This document shows positions 44,953 through 53,378 of a stretch of 64,000 bases of DNA, in pieces. The position numbers were made by a program, and so were the translations under genes. The notes below the pieces were generated by a model. It was not told the DNA's origin and ran no database searches. It worked only from the letters and a program-made list of their open reading frames with translations. The number at the start of each line of letters is the position of its first letter. Positions within the stretch are counted from its first letter, which is position 1. This DNA is from Ollibium composti (GTDB lineage Bacteria > Pseudomonadota > Alphaproteobacteria > Rhizobiales > Rhizobiaceae): contig NZ_SSNY01000001.1 of NCBI RefSeq assembly GCF_004801285.1, positions 496,001 to 560,000 of the forward strand, written 5' to 3'.

Positions 44953-45507
44953 TCAACCGGCAAAGCCGCCGTCCTGGAGGAAGGCCCGCTCCTCTGCCGT
45001 CGTTTCGCGCCCGAGCGCCGCATTGCGGTGGGGGAAGCGGCCGAAACGGGCGATGATGTCGCGATGCTCGATGGCGTAGGGCATGTAGCTCTGCGGCGCC
45101 CGTTCCGAGAACAGGGCCACCGAGCGTTCCTGGTCAGCCATCGCTTCGGAATGCTCGAAGGGCAGGTAGATGAAGGCGCGCAGGGCGTCCTCCAGCGCCA
45201 TGTCGTGGCCGGCGCCGACCACCTTTTCGGCAAGGTGGCGGGCGAGCGGGTCGGTCGCGAACATGTGGCCGGTGCCGCGAAAGCAGTTGCGGGGGAACTG
45301 GTCGAGCAGGATCATCAGCGCCAGCGCGCCTTCGGGATGATCGGCCCAGTCATCCAGTTCGCGCCGTGCCGCCGCATAGTGCAGGTCGAGGAACCGGGTG
45401 CGGAAATCGGCGTCGAAGGCGTCGTCCTTGCGGAACCACGCGTCCGGCCCCGCCTCCCGCCAGAAGCGGGTGACGGCAAGGGCGCGGGCGTCGATGGTGG
45501 CTGTCAT
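44953..45507 (-). CDS. DUF924 family protein
   Basis: A 184-residue soluble helical protein of the DUF924 family (TPR-like fold). The signature LILDQFPRNCFRGTG appears as MILLDQFPRNCFRGTG at about 68-83, and FIYLPFEHSE follows. No enzymatic motif is known. The start codon overlaps the antiporter stop codon by 4 bp (ATGA), so it is probably translated together with the transporter upstream. Confidence 0.85.
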   Translation of the reverse strand: MTATIDARALAVTRFWREAGPDAWFRKDDAFDADFRTRFLDLHYAAARRELDDWADHPEGALALMILLDQFPRNCFRGTGHMFATDPLARHLAEKVVGAGHDMALEDALRAFIYLPFEHSEAMADQERSVALFSERAPQSYMPYAIEHRDIIARFGRFPHRNAALGRETTAEERAFLQDGGFAG

Positions 45508-47345
45508 GTTCCAGGCTCCGTCTGTTGTCTGCCGAGCACGCCGGCGGTTTCCTCGTTGAGCGCGCGGCCCGGCTGCCGGGGCGTCGTGACGGGCGCGGGC
45601 ACCGGCGTCGCGATGTTGCCTTTCAGGAAGTTGCGGCCGTCGCGGATATCGCCGGCCAACTGCACCTCGAAGCGGGCGGCGTCGCGGCGGCGGACGTCTT
45701 CTATGACGTCGACGATCTCGTCCGGGTCGACGCCGAGTGCCTCCAGTGTCGAGCCACCGAACACCAGCGCCGATTCAAACGTCTCGCGCAACTGGTAGTC
45801 GACGCCGGCATGGACCAGTTGCAGCGCGGTGCCGCGGTCGAAGGCGCGTGCCAGCACCGTCGCCAGCGGGAATTCCGACTTGACCAGTTCGGCGATGCGC
45901 ACGGCCGTCTCGGCCTTGTCGACGCAGATCAGCACGGCGCGTGTGCCGCCCGCGCCGGCGGCATGCAGGATGTCGAGGCGGGTGCCGTCGCCGTAGTAGA
46001 CCTTGAAGCCGAAATTGGCGGCGGCCTGGATCATCTCGACGTCGTTGTCGATGATGGAGACGTCGACGCCGCGCAGGATGAGCGGCTGGCTGGCGATCTG
46101 GCCGAAGCGGCCGAAGCCGATGATGAGCACCGATCCGGTCAGGCCGTCGGCGACATCGACGCCTTCCAGCGAAAGCTGGTCGCGCGGGGCGAACCAGCGC
46201 AAGCCGACGATGGCCAGCGGCGTCAGCACCATGGAGATGATGACGATGGCGGTGAGCTGGGCGTTGGCGGCGCCGTCGATGAGGCCGACGGCCATGGCCG
46301 AGGAATAGAGCACGAAGGCGAATTCGCCGCCCTGCGCCATGTAGACGGCGCGCTCCAGCGCCTCCCGGTGCTGCGCCTTCAAAAAACGCGCCACGGCATA
46401 GATGCCGACCGCCTTGGCGACCATGTAGGCGACGACGTAGACGGCGATCAGCCGCCAGTTGGCCGCGACGATGGAAAGGTCCAGCGACATGCCGACGGCG
46501 AGGAAGAACAGGCCGAGCAGGATGCCGCGGAAGGGCTCGATGTCGGCTTCCAGCTGGTGCCGGAAGGTCGATTCGGAAAGCAGCACGCCGGCGAGGAAGG
46601 CGCCCATGGCCATCGACAGGCCGGAAAGCTGCATGGCGAGCGCCGATCCCAGCACGACCAGCAGGGCGGCCGCGGTCATCACCTCGCGGGCCTGCGAATC
46701 GGCAAGCACGCGGAACAGCGGGTTCAGCAGATAGCGCCCGGCGAAGACGAGACCGACGATGGCGGCGATGCCGATGCCGACCTCCTGCAACCGTTCCGCA
46801 AGCATGGTTTCGCCGCCGCCGGGCGCCAGGAAGGCGACGAGCGCGAGCAGCGGCACGATCATCAGGTCCTCGAAGAGAAGGATCGAGACGATCTTCTGTC
46901 CCTTCGGCACGGCGATCTCTCCGCGCTCCTCCAGCAACTGCATGACGATGGCGGTCGAGGTGAGCACGAAACCGGCCCCGGCGACGAAGGCCTGGGCGAC
47001 GGGGAAGCCGCCGGCGAAGCCGGCGCCGGTGAGGAGCAGGGCGCAGATCGCCACCTGCAAGGTGCCGAGGCCGAAGATTTCGCGGCGCAGGCCCCACAGC
47101 CGCGACGGCTGCATTTCCAGCCCGATGATGAACAGGAACATGACGACGCCGAGTTCGGCGACGTGCAGGATCGCTTCCGGGTCGGAAAAGATGCGCAGCC
47201 CGAACGGGCCGATCACCAGTCCGGCGGCCAGATAGCCGAGGATCGAGCCGAGGCCTATGCGCTTGAAGATGGGGACGGCGACGACGCCGGCGGCCAGAAG
47301 CGCCACCACCTGGACGAGATCGCTGCTGGAAGCCTCTACGGCCAT
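45504..47345 (-). CDS. CPA2 monovalent cation/proton antiporter with RCK domain (Kef type)
   Basis: A 613-residue inner-membrane transporter. About 12-13 helices cover residues 10-385 and include QLSGLSMAMGAFLAGVLLSE, with the helix pattern of KefB/KefC. An RCK-N Rossmann domain follows from about residue 405 (VLIIGFGRFGQIA), which binds NAD(H) or glutathione adducts in Kef channels. It likely exports K+ in exchange for H+ during electrophile or pH stress. The glutathione-gating specificity is unproven and no KefF/KefG partner gene is adjacent. The start was placed at 47345, at the first hydrophobic segment. DUF924 overlaps its end. Confidence 0.85.
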   Translation of the reverse strand: MAVEASSSDLVQVVALLAAGVVAVPIFKRIGLGSILGYLAAGLVIGPFGLRIFSDPEAILHVAELGVVMFLFIIGLEMQPSRLWGLRREIFGLGTLQVAICALLLTGAGFAGGFPVAQAFVAGAGFVLTSTAIVMQLLEERGEIAVPKGQKIVSILLFEDLMIVPLLALVAFLAPGGGETMLAERLQEVGIGIAAIVGLVFAGRYLLNPLFRVLADSQAREVMTAAALLVVLGSALAMQLSGLSMAMGAFLAGVLLSESTFRHQLEADIEPFRGILLGLFFLAVGMSLDLSIVAANWRLIAVYVVAYMVAKAVGIYAVARFLKAQHREALERAVYMAQGGEFAFVLYSSAMAVGLIDGAANAQLTAIVIISMVLTPLAIVGLRWFAPRDQLSLEGVDVADGLTGSVLIIGFGRFGQIASQPLILRGVDVSIIDNDVEMIQAAANFGFKVYYGDGTRLDILHAAGAGGTRAVLICVDKAETAVRIAELVKSEFPLATVLARAFDRGTALQLVHAGVDYQLRETFESALVFGGSTLEALGVDPDEIVDVIEDVRRRDAARFEVQLAGDIRDGRNFLKGNIATPVPAPVTTPRQPGRALNEETAGVLGRQQTEPGT

Positions 47346-47577
47346 AGGTTGGTTCCGGGCTGGGAGGGTGGATCGCGCCTGAACATAGGGCCATCGCCCC
47401 CGCCATAACAAGGCGCGCGGCGAGCGAGCGGCCGATGTCATAAGGATGTAACGCGCGTAACCGTTAAATCTCGCGTGTGAGTTGCAGGCGGCCGGGGCTG
47501 CCGATAGAGGCTCGATCGTCGGTGGCGGGGGATTCCATCGCAATGTTGATCGCATTCCACCGTAAAGGATGATTTTG

Positions 47578-47844
47578 ATGAAGAAATTTCTGTTGATCGC
47601 CGTGGGGCTGGCCGCTCTTGCGGGCTCGGCCTGTTCCAAGGCCCCCGAATGCACGACGGAGGAATTGACCAAGAAGGCGCAGGAACTGACGACCGCATTG
47701 CAGGAGGCGGTGACCAAGGATCCGGCCAAGGCGGCGGAACTGACCGCGAAGGTGCAGGACGTCACGTCGAAGTATCAGGGCGCCACGACCGCGGCCGAGG
47801 CCTGCAAGGCCTATGACGAGGTGATCGCGGCGGTGAAGGGCTGA
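47578..47844 (+). CDS. Small lipoprotein, unknown function
   Basis: An 88-residue lipoprotein. The signal ends in GSAC with lipidated Cys19 followed by Ser-Lys. The mature part of about 70 residues is predicted helical, Ala/Lys/Thr-rich, with two further Cys near its ends (in PECTTEE and EACKAYDE) that could join as a disulfide. AAGGATG lies upstream; ATG 47569 is an alternative start. It forms a one-gene unit with its own terminator. No known family. Confidence 0.7.
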   Translation: MKKFLLIAVGLAALAGSACSKAPECTTEELTKKAQELTTALQEAVTKDPAKAAELTAKVQDVTSKYQGATTAAEACKAYDEVIAAVKG

Positions 47845-47870
47845 CACACTTGCTGTAGACCCGAAACGGC

Positions 47871-47903
47871 AAAGGCGACGGCCTCGCGGCGGTCGCCTTT
47901 TTC
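47871..47903. terminator. Intrinsic terminator
   Basis: Stem AAAGGCGAC / GTCGCCTTT with a 12-nt loop and TTTTT. It lies between convergent genes for the small lipoprotein and the exported protein. Confidence 0.8.
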
Positions 47904-47934
47904 ATGCGCGGAGGGCAGAGCCTTGCCGCTGCCG

Positions 47935-48483
47935 TCAGTTCTTGGCGATGGCGCCGACTTCCGAGGCGTCGACGCGCTTCAGGTTCATGCCGATCACCGG
48001 CACCATCTGCTTGTCGACACGGACCGAGACGGTGACGATCATCGAATTGCCGTCCGGCACGCGCGCCTGCATGACACCGTTGAGCTGCTTGCGGTTGATG
48101 GCGAAGACGACCTTGCGGCCGTCGACGACGTTGCCGGAAATGATGTCGAGGCCGGAGCCCTTCGAGCCGCCCATGAAGGAGCCGCGATAGCCGTTGCGGC
48201 CCTTGCGTTCGACGGTGGCCGACATCGGCTGGGTGAAGACGCCGACGCGGCAGCCGCCGTCCAGCGTCATGCCGATCTTGCCATCAGGCGTCGAGCCGGT
48301 GAAGTTGCAGGTGAATTTCGTGCCCTTGTACTTGCCGGCGACGATCTCGCCGGGGCCGACCCATTTGCCCTCGACGGACTGGAAGAAGGACTGATCCTTC
48401 TCGGCGGCGAACGCTGTCGTAGCAATGCCGGCCGAAGCGACGATCGCGGCAGGCAACAGGGCGGACAGAACCACTCTTTTCAT
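47935..48483 (-). CDS. Exported protein of unknown function
   Basis: A 182-residue protein with a signal peptide ending near residue 27 (TTAFAAE). The mature part contains a predicted beta-rich domain; segments such as EGKWVGPGEIVAGKYKG and SGNVVDGRKVVFAINR look like strands of a small barrel or lipocalin-like fold, but I cannot assign a family. Two Cys lie in FTCNF and GGCRVG. I chose ATG 48483; a GTG three codons upstream is an alternative. Single-gene unit, convergent with the lipoprotein gene. Confidence 0.7.
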   Translation of the reverse strand: MKRVVLSALLPAAIVASAGIATTAFAAEKDQSFFQSVEGKWVGPGEIVAGKYKGTKFTCNFTGSTPDGKIGMTLDGGCRVGVFTQPMSATVERKGRNGYRGSFMGGSKGSGLDIISGNVVDGRKVVFAINRKQLNGVMQARVPDGNSMIVTVSVRVDKQMVPVIGMNLKRVDASEVGAIAKN

Positions 48484-48592
48484 AAACGACACCCGGCAAT
48501 GGTAACGCTGGAGGAGACTGGCCCGACCATGAAGAATATTGGTTAATGCTTCGTCACCTCGGCCCCTGCAATGCCGGGAATTCGCGTTGCCG

Positions 48593-49663
48593 TCAATCGG
48601 CGGCGGCGCTTTTGCCGGACGCCCTGGCCGAGGCGAATTTGGTCAGCGCGGACAGGAAATCGCCCATGCCGGGCCGTCTCAGCGCGGTAAAGGGCAGGGG
48701 ACGCGCCGTCTCCATCGCCGCGATACCGATGCGCGCCGTCATCATGCCGTTGACGACGCCCTCGCCGAGCTTGGCTGAGAGCCTGGCGGCGAGACCGTGG
48801 CCGACGATCTGCTGGACGAAGCTGTCGCCGACGGCGATCGAGCCGGTAACGGCCAGATGCGCCAGCACGCTGCGCGCCAGCCGGAAGAAGCCGAGCGTGC
48901 CGGGGCGGCCGCCGTAGAGTTCCGACAGGCGGCGGATCAGCCGGCCGGCCTCGAACACCACATAGGCGACGTCGACCAGCGCGCGCGGGCTGACGGCGGT
49001 GACCAGCGACACGCGCTTGGCCGCGTCCAGCACCATCTGTTTGGCCTCGGTATCGAGAGGTCCGAGGATTTCCGTTTCGGCCAGCCGCACGAGGTCGCCG
49101 CCGTCGATGATCTCGCCGCGCAGGTCCGCCAGCGCGCGGCGTCCGGCGGCGGTCTGCGGCTTGGCCGAGACGAAGGCGGACAGTTCGTCGACCACGGCGC
49201 GCGCGGCCTTGGGATCGTCGCGGGCAATCGCATCCAGCGCCCTGCCTTGCAGCTTCTCAACCTCTGCCAGCCGCCCGATGGCGATGAATTCGCGCAACAG
49301 GATGACGATAAGCGCCAGCACGGCGATGCCGGCAACCGCGGCGGCGAACCAGCCGAGCCACGCCTCGCGCTCGAACAGGTCGCGGATAAGACGGTCCATC
49401 CACAGGCCGACGGCGAGGGATACCAGGATGCCGAGGGCACTGAAGAAGATCGAGCCCAGCCACGAACGCCGGCGTGGTGCTGCCGCCGGCGGCGGTTCGG
49501 CGGCGACAAGGTCCGGCTCGTCGAAGACGTCGATTTCGGCCGGCGTAACGACGGCCTTCGCAACGGAGCGGGGCCTGCGCGGTGCGGCCGGGGTCGTTCC
49601 CTTCGGCTCCCGCCGGTCGTCGGCTTCGGGCTCGATGCGGAAGGCGGCGGGCTTGCGGGTCAT
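48593..49663 (-). CDS. ycjF: YcjF/DUF697 inner-membrane protein
   Basis: A 356-residue membrane protein of the YcjF family (TIGR01620). After a basic Pro-rich N-terminus come two membrane helices at about 75-125 (FFSALGILVSLAVGLWMD, then WFAAAVAGIAVLALIVIL), followed by a helical DUF697 part. YcjF is always paired with the ATPase YcjX and both are stress-linked in other proteobacteria, with unknown mechanism. Here the genes overlap by 4 bp (ATGA), with ycjX first. Confidence 0.87.
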   Translation of the reverse strand: MTRKPAAFRIEPEADDRREPKGTTPAAPRRPRSVAKAVVTPAEIDVFDEPDLVAAEPPPAAAPRRRSWLGSIFFSALGILVSLAVGLWMDRLIRDLFEREAWLGWFAAAVAGIAVLALIVILLREFIAIGRLAEVEKLQGRALDAIARDDPKAARAVVDELSAFVSAKPQTAAGRRALADLRGEIIDGGDLVRLAETEILGPLDTEAKQMVLDAAKRVSLVTAVSPRALVDVAYVVFEAGRLIRRLSELYGGRPGTLGFFRLARSVLAHLAVTGSIAVGDSFVQQIVGHGLAARLSAKLGEGVVNGMMTARIGIAAMETARPLPFTALRRPGMGDFLSALTKFASARASGKSAAAD

Positions 49664-51141
49664 GCCAGGCGATCTCCGATCAGGAATTGCAGCGCCCGGT
49701 CGAGCCTGATGTGCGGCAGCGACAGCGTCACCCCCTCGGCGGTGCGCTCAAGCTTCGGCGGCCGGAAGCGCACGAAGCGCACCGGCGCATCCATCGCGGC
49801 AGGCTTCGAAGCCAGTTCCGGTTGTTCGAAAACCGCATTGATGTCCTCCGGCAAGTCACCGGGAAATATGGCCGTTTCCGTCTTGCCGTCGAAAGTTTCG
49901 CCGTCGATGGTCTCGCCCGCCAGCGGCGTGCCGATGATGACGGGCAGCGTCTCCTTGCCCTGCTTGACGGTGCCCTCGCGGGTCGCCCGCACCGCCGCCA
50001 TGGCTACCACGTCGACGGCCGCGCCGGAGAAATTGGCCCGCGCGATGGCGCGGTCGGCCAGCCGCCGCACGATGGCCTGCAGGCGGTCGTGGCTTTCGTG
50101 ATGAAGGTGATCGGCCTTGGTGGCGGCGACGAGAATGCGGTCGATGCGGCGCGAGAACAGGTCGGTCAGCACGTTGCCGCGACCGGGTCGGAAGCAGGCG
50201 AGGATTTCGGTGACGGAACGCTCCAGGTCTGCCATTGCCGCCGGCCCGGCGTTCAGCGCCTGCAAGGCGTCGATGAGCACGATCTGGCGGTCGAGCCGGG
50301 CGATGTGGTCGCGAAAGAAGGGTTTCACGACATGCGTCTTGTAGGCTTCGTAGCGGCGCTCCATCATCGCCGCCAGCGAACCGGCGCGGGGCCGCTCTCC
50401 CGTCAGGTTTTGCAGCGGCGCGAAGGTCAGCGCCGGCGAGCCGTCCAGATCGCCCGGCATCAGGAAGCGGCCGGGCGGCAGCGTCGACAGCGCCCGCTCG
50501 TCGGCCTTGCAGGCCTTGAGATAGGCGGAAAAGCTCTCGGCAAGGCGACGTGCGGTCATTTCGTCGGCGTCGGCGTCCGGCGCGGCTTCCGCCGCCAGCG
50601 CGCGCCACTCGCGCGACAGATCGGCGCGCACCGGCAGTTCGGCCATCTCGAAGGCCTCGCGCGAGAAGTCGGCGAAGGATTTGCCGAGCAGCGGCAGGTC
50701 GAGCAGCCATTCGCCGGGATAGTCGACGATGTCCACCGACAGTTTTCCCGCCGAGAACATGCGGTTCCAGGCCGATGCCGATTCGTATTCGATGGTGAGG
50801 CGCAGTTCCGAGATGGCGCGGGTGGAGTCCGGCCAGATACGGTCCTTGACCAGGGCGGCGATGTGGTCCTCGTACTGGAAGCGCGGCACGGCGTCGTCCG
50901 GCTGGTGCTCCAGCACGGCGCGCGCGATGCGTCCCGATTTCTGCGCCTCGAACAGCGGCAGGCGTCCGCCGTGGACGAGGTTGTGGACAAGGGCGGAGAT
51001 GAACACTGTCTTGCCGGCGCGCGACAGGCCGGTGACGCCGAGCCGCACCGAGGGGGCGGAAAACAGGCCGGCGGCGCGGCCCGACAGCGTGTCGAGGGCT
51101 ATGCGCGCCTCGTCGGTGATGGTGGTCAGCGATGATGCCAA
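49660..51141 (-). CDS. ycjX: YcjX-family P-loop NTPase (DUF463)
   Basis: A 493-residue cytoplasmic GTPase/ATPase-like protein. The P-loop is GLSRAGKTVFISAL at about residue 38-51. VDYPGEWLLDLPLL resembles the Walker B/switch region, and the long middle part is typical of DUF463. Cellular role is not established; it is assumed to act with the membrane protein YcjF, whose gene overlaps its end. sixA lies 75 bp upstream on the same strand, so the three may form one unit. Confidence 0.88.
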   Translation of the reverse strand: MASSLTTITDEARIALDTLSGRAAGLFSAPSVRLGVTGLSRAGKTVFISALVHNLVHGGRLPLFEAQKSGRIARAVLEHQPDDAVPRFQYEDHIAALVKDRIWPDSTRAISELRLTIEYESASAWNRMFSAGKLSVDIVDYPGEWLLDLPLLGKSFADFSREAFEMAELPVRADLSREWRALAAEAAPDADADEMTARRLAESFSAYLKACKADERALSTLPPGRFLMPGDLDGSPALTFAPLQNLTGERPRAGSLAAMMERRYEAYKTHVVKPFFRDHIARLDRQIVLIDALQALNAGPAAMADLERSVTEILACFRPGRGNVLTDLFSRRIDRILVAATKADHLHHESHDRLQAIVRRLADRAIARANFSGAAVDVVAMAAVRATREGTVKQGKETLPVIIGTPLAGETIDGETFDGKTETAIFPGDLPEDINAVFEQPELASKPAAMDAPVRFVRFRPPKLERTAEGVTLSLPHIRLDRALQFLIGDRLA

Positions 51142-51216
51142 GTCGGGGCCTTTCGCGCGGGACCTCCGGAATGAAGGCCTCCCGATATAGGGACTGCGCG
51201 GCGGCTTTGGAACAGT

Positions 51217-51720
51217 TCAGCCGGCGGCCGGGGTCAGGAAGGCTTCCAGATAGCCGGTGCCGGTCGTGGCTTCGTCGAGGCCGTCGTCGAAACGGACCAC
51301 GGCGAGGCCGGAGGTAGGAAAGCCGCTGGCCAGCGCGTCGCGCGCTTCCTGCTCGCCGTCGCCGGCGACGGCCATGGCAAGGTCCTCCATCATCGGGTTA
51401 TGGCCGATGACCAGCAGCGAGCCGAAGCTGCCGTGCTCGCGGATGAGTGCGAGATAGCCGGTCGCGTCCTCGGTGTAGAGTTGGTCGAAGAAAAGCACGC
51501 GGCCGATATCGGCGTTGCCGGCAATTCCCTCGAGCGTTTCGCGCGCCCTGAGAGCATTGGAACAGAGCGTCAGGTCGGGCACATAGCCGGCCGCGGCCAT
51601 CGCCATCCCGGTCGCTTCCGCATCGGCGCGCCCGACTTCGTCCAGCGGGCGGTCGAAGTCGCGTATGCCGGGCATCGCCCATCCGGCCTTGGCATGCCTG
51701 AGCAGATACAGCCTTTTCAC
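51217..51720 (-). CDS. sixA: SixA-type phosphohistidine phosphatase
   Basis: A 167-residue histidine phosphatase. The RHG motif is LLRHAKAGW at residues 6-14 with catalytic His8, and the second His lies in VIGHNPMMEDLA. In E. coli SixA removes phosphate from the His of an Hpt domain or of the nitrogen PTS protein. An Hpt protein and CckA are encoded in this window, but a link is only speculation. It is divergent from dksA with a 236-bp gap. Confidence 0.87.
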   Translation of the reverse strand: MKRLYLLRHAKAGWAMPGIRDFDRPLDEVGRADAEATGMAMAAAGYVPDLTLCSNALRARETLEGIAGNADIGRVLFFDQLYTEDATGYLALIREHGSFGSLLVIGHNPMMEDLAMAVAGDGEQEARDALASGFPTSGLAVVRFDDGLDEATTGTGYLEAFLTPAAG

Positions 51721-51956
51721 CCGGCCTCCTTCCGACAGTCGGGCGCTCGCCCCGCGCCGGCAGAATTAGCGGGCGGGGCGGCTTTGCGCAATGTCGGCCG
51801 TGCATGGCTGACCTGCTCGAAACGACCGCCGGCGAGGGCCGAAACGGCGCCTGCGGCGGTCCCGACAAATGCGTGGACCTGTTGCCGTTTGCGCTTGTGC
51901 CAACGATTGACGGCGAATATATAGGCGCCAAATTTTGGGGTTGTCGGGTGAGTCGA

Positions 51957-52373
51957 ATGAGCGAAATCATAGCTTCCGATTACGTACCCTCAGAAGACGA
52001 GCCGTTCATGAACGAGCGGCAGAAGTCCTACTTCAGGCAGAAGCTGGTCGTCTGGAAGACAGACATCCTGCGAGAGGCGCGCGAGACGCTCGAAATCCTC
52101 CAGCAGGAAAACGCGAACCATCCCGATCTTGCAGACAGGGCGTCGTCGGAAACCGACCGCGCCATCGAACTGCGGGCGCGCGATCGCCAGCGCAAGCTGA
52201 TCTCCAAGATCGATTCGGCACTGCAGAGGCTGGATGAGGGCACCTACGGTTATTGCGAAGAGACCGGCGAGCCGATCTCGCTGAAGCGGCTGGATGCGCG
52301 TCCGATCGCGACGCTGTCCATCGAGGCGCAGGAGCGCCACGAGCGCCGCGAAAAGGTCTATCGCGACGACTGA
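51957..52373 (+). CDS. dksA: DksA-type RNA polymerase-binding factor, zinc-less
   Basis: A 138-residue transcription factor that enters the RNA polymerase secondary channel and works with ppGpp. The coiled-coil tip keeps the D-x-x-D-x-A motif (Asp57, Asp60, Ala62). The expected four-Cys zinc finger is reduced: only Cys100 remains and the other positions are Thr103, Ser121 and Ala124. This is the alphaproteobacterial form, which folds without zinc in described relatives. I chose ATG 51957 because the conserved N-terminus (YVPSEDEPFMNERQ) begins there; the longer frame is promoter DNA. Confidence 0.9.
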   Translation: MSEIIASDYVPSEDEPFMNERQKSYFRQKLVVWKTDILREARETLEILQQENANHPDLADRASSETDRAIELRARDRQRKLISKIDSALQRLDEGTYGYCEETGEPISLKRLDARPIATLSIEAQERHERREKVYRDD

Positions 52374-52398
52374 GCACGCGAGCAGGCTATAGCGGGTA

Positions 52399-52422
52399 GC
52401 GCACAGGGGAATTCCCCTTGCG
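52399..52422. terminator. Hairpin between dksA and the FliO-like gene
   Basis: Perfect palindrome AGGGGAATTCCCCT flanked by GCGC on both sides, in the 86-bp convergent gap. It lacks a T-run, so it may act as a 3'-end stabiliser. Confidence 0.35.
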
Positions 52423-52459
52423 CGGTCGGCGTTTGGCCGCTCTCTCTTTAGCTACTGGC

Positions 52460-53173
52460 TCAGCGCTTGTGGCTGGCAAGTTCGCCGAGCAGCTTGGTCA
52501 TCTCGTCGTCAAGCGTGTCCTGCTTGCCGGCGGCGGGCTTGGCTGCGGCGGCGTGTGCCTCATCGAGAGACACTTCGAGTTCGCTCATCAACGCATCGTC
52601 GATATCGTCCTGGGGCGCCGCTTTCGGGTGCGCGGCAGCGCCGTGCGGCGGCGTATGGGCGGGCGGCGTGGGAACCGGGCGCAGCGGCGCGGGGCGCGGC
52701 ATCGCCTCGCGGATCGGCGTGACGGAAGCATGCGCAGGAGAGGCGTGCGGCGGGGAAGGCGGCTGCTGGCGCGGCGCCTGCCGGACAGGTTGCGGCGGCG
52801 GCGCCGGTTGCGGCCTTGGAGCGGGGGCGGGATGCTGCGCGTGAGCGTCGCCCGACAGCGATGGGCGGCGCGACGCAGACAGGCGGATATCGCGCTCGAC
52901 CACCACGTCCGTCGGCCCGCCGATCAAAAGAAGGTGCTCGATGTCGTCGCGCCGTATCAGAACCAGCCTGCGGTGGCTGTCGACCGCCGTGGCGTCCATC
53001 ACCGCCAGCCGCGTCTTGCGGTTGCGGCCGCCGGCGACGAAGGTGCCGAAGGTCAGGCCGCGAATCAGGCGGATGACGACGAGCACGCAGATCAGCAGAA
53101 GGAGGGCGGCGAAGGTCCACAGGATCGCCGGCGCGTAATTGGGGCCCGCCACGTCGTTCAACCAGTTCAGCAT
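52460..53173 (-). CDS. FliO-like single-pass membrane protein
   Basis: A 237-residue protein. One membrane helix (about 12-36) is followed by a short FliO-like beta domain at about 45-95 (RRLVLIRRDDIEHLLLIGG). FliO helps assemble the flagellar export gate, but the gene is far from flagellar genes here, next to cckA. The C-terminal 140 residues are a Pro/Ala/Gln-rich low-complexity linker and an acidic helical end. A strong ribosome binding site (GGGGGAAGGTG) supports ATG 53173. Homology to FliO is moderate and the role could have changed. Confidence 0.6.
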   Translation of the reverse strand: MLNWLNDVAGPNYAPAILWTFAALLLLICVLVVIRLIRGLTFGTFVAGGRNRKTRLAVMDATAVDSHRRLVLIRRDDIEHLLLIGGPTDVVVERDIRLSASRRPSLSGDAHAQHPAPAPRPQPAPPPQPVRQAPRQQPPSPPHASPAHASVTPIREAMPRPAPLRPVPTPPAHTPPHGAAAHPKAAPQDDIDDALMSELEVSLDEAHAAAAKPAAGKQDTLDDEMTKLLGELASHKR

Positions 53174-53378
53174 CACCTTCCCCCAACCCGCCATCGAACC
53201 CGCGGGCAGACTAGACCGCACAAAGCTGATATCGCAAGTTGCCTTTGCCCGGTGCGGGCATATGTCCACCGCTGGAGGCCGCTTTTCGGCGGACAAACGC
53301 CGGCTGGGCCTTTTCCCCGTCGGGAGAATATGATTCAACCGCTGCCGGCGGGACAGTGGAATCGTGAGCAGGGGGCAG

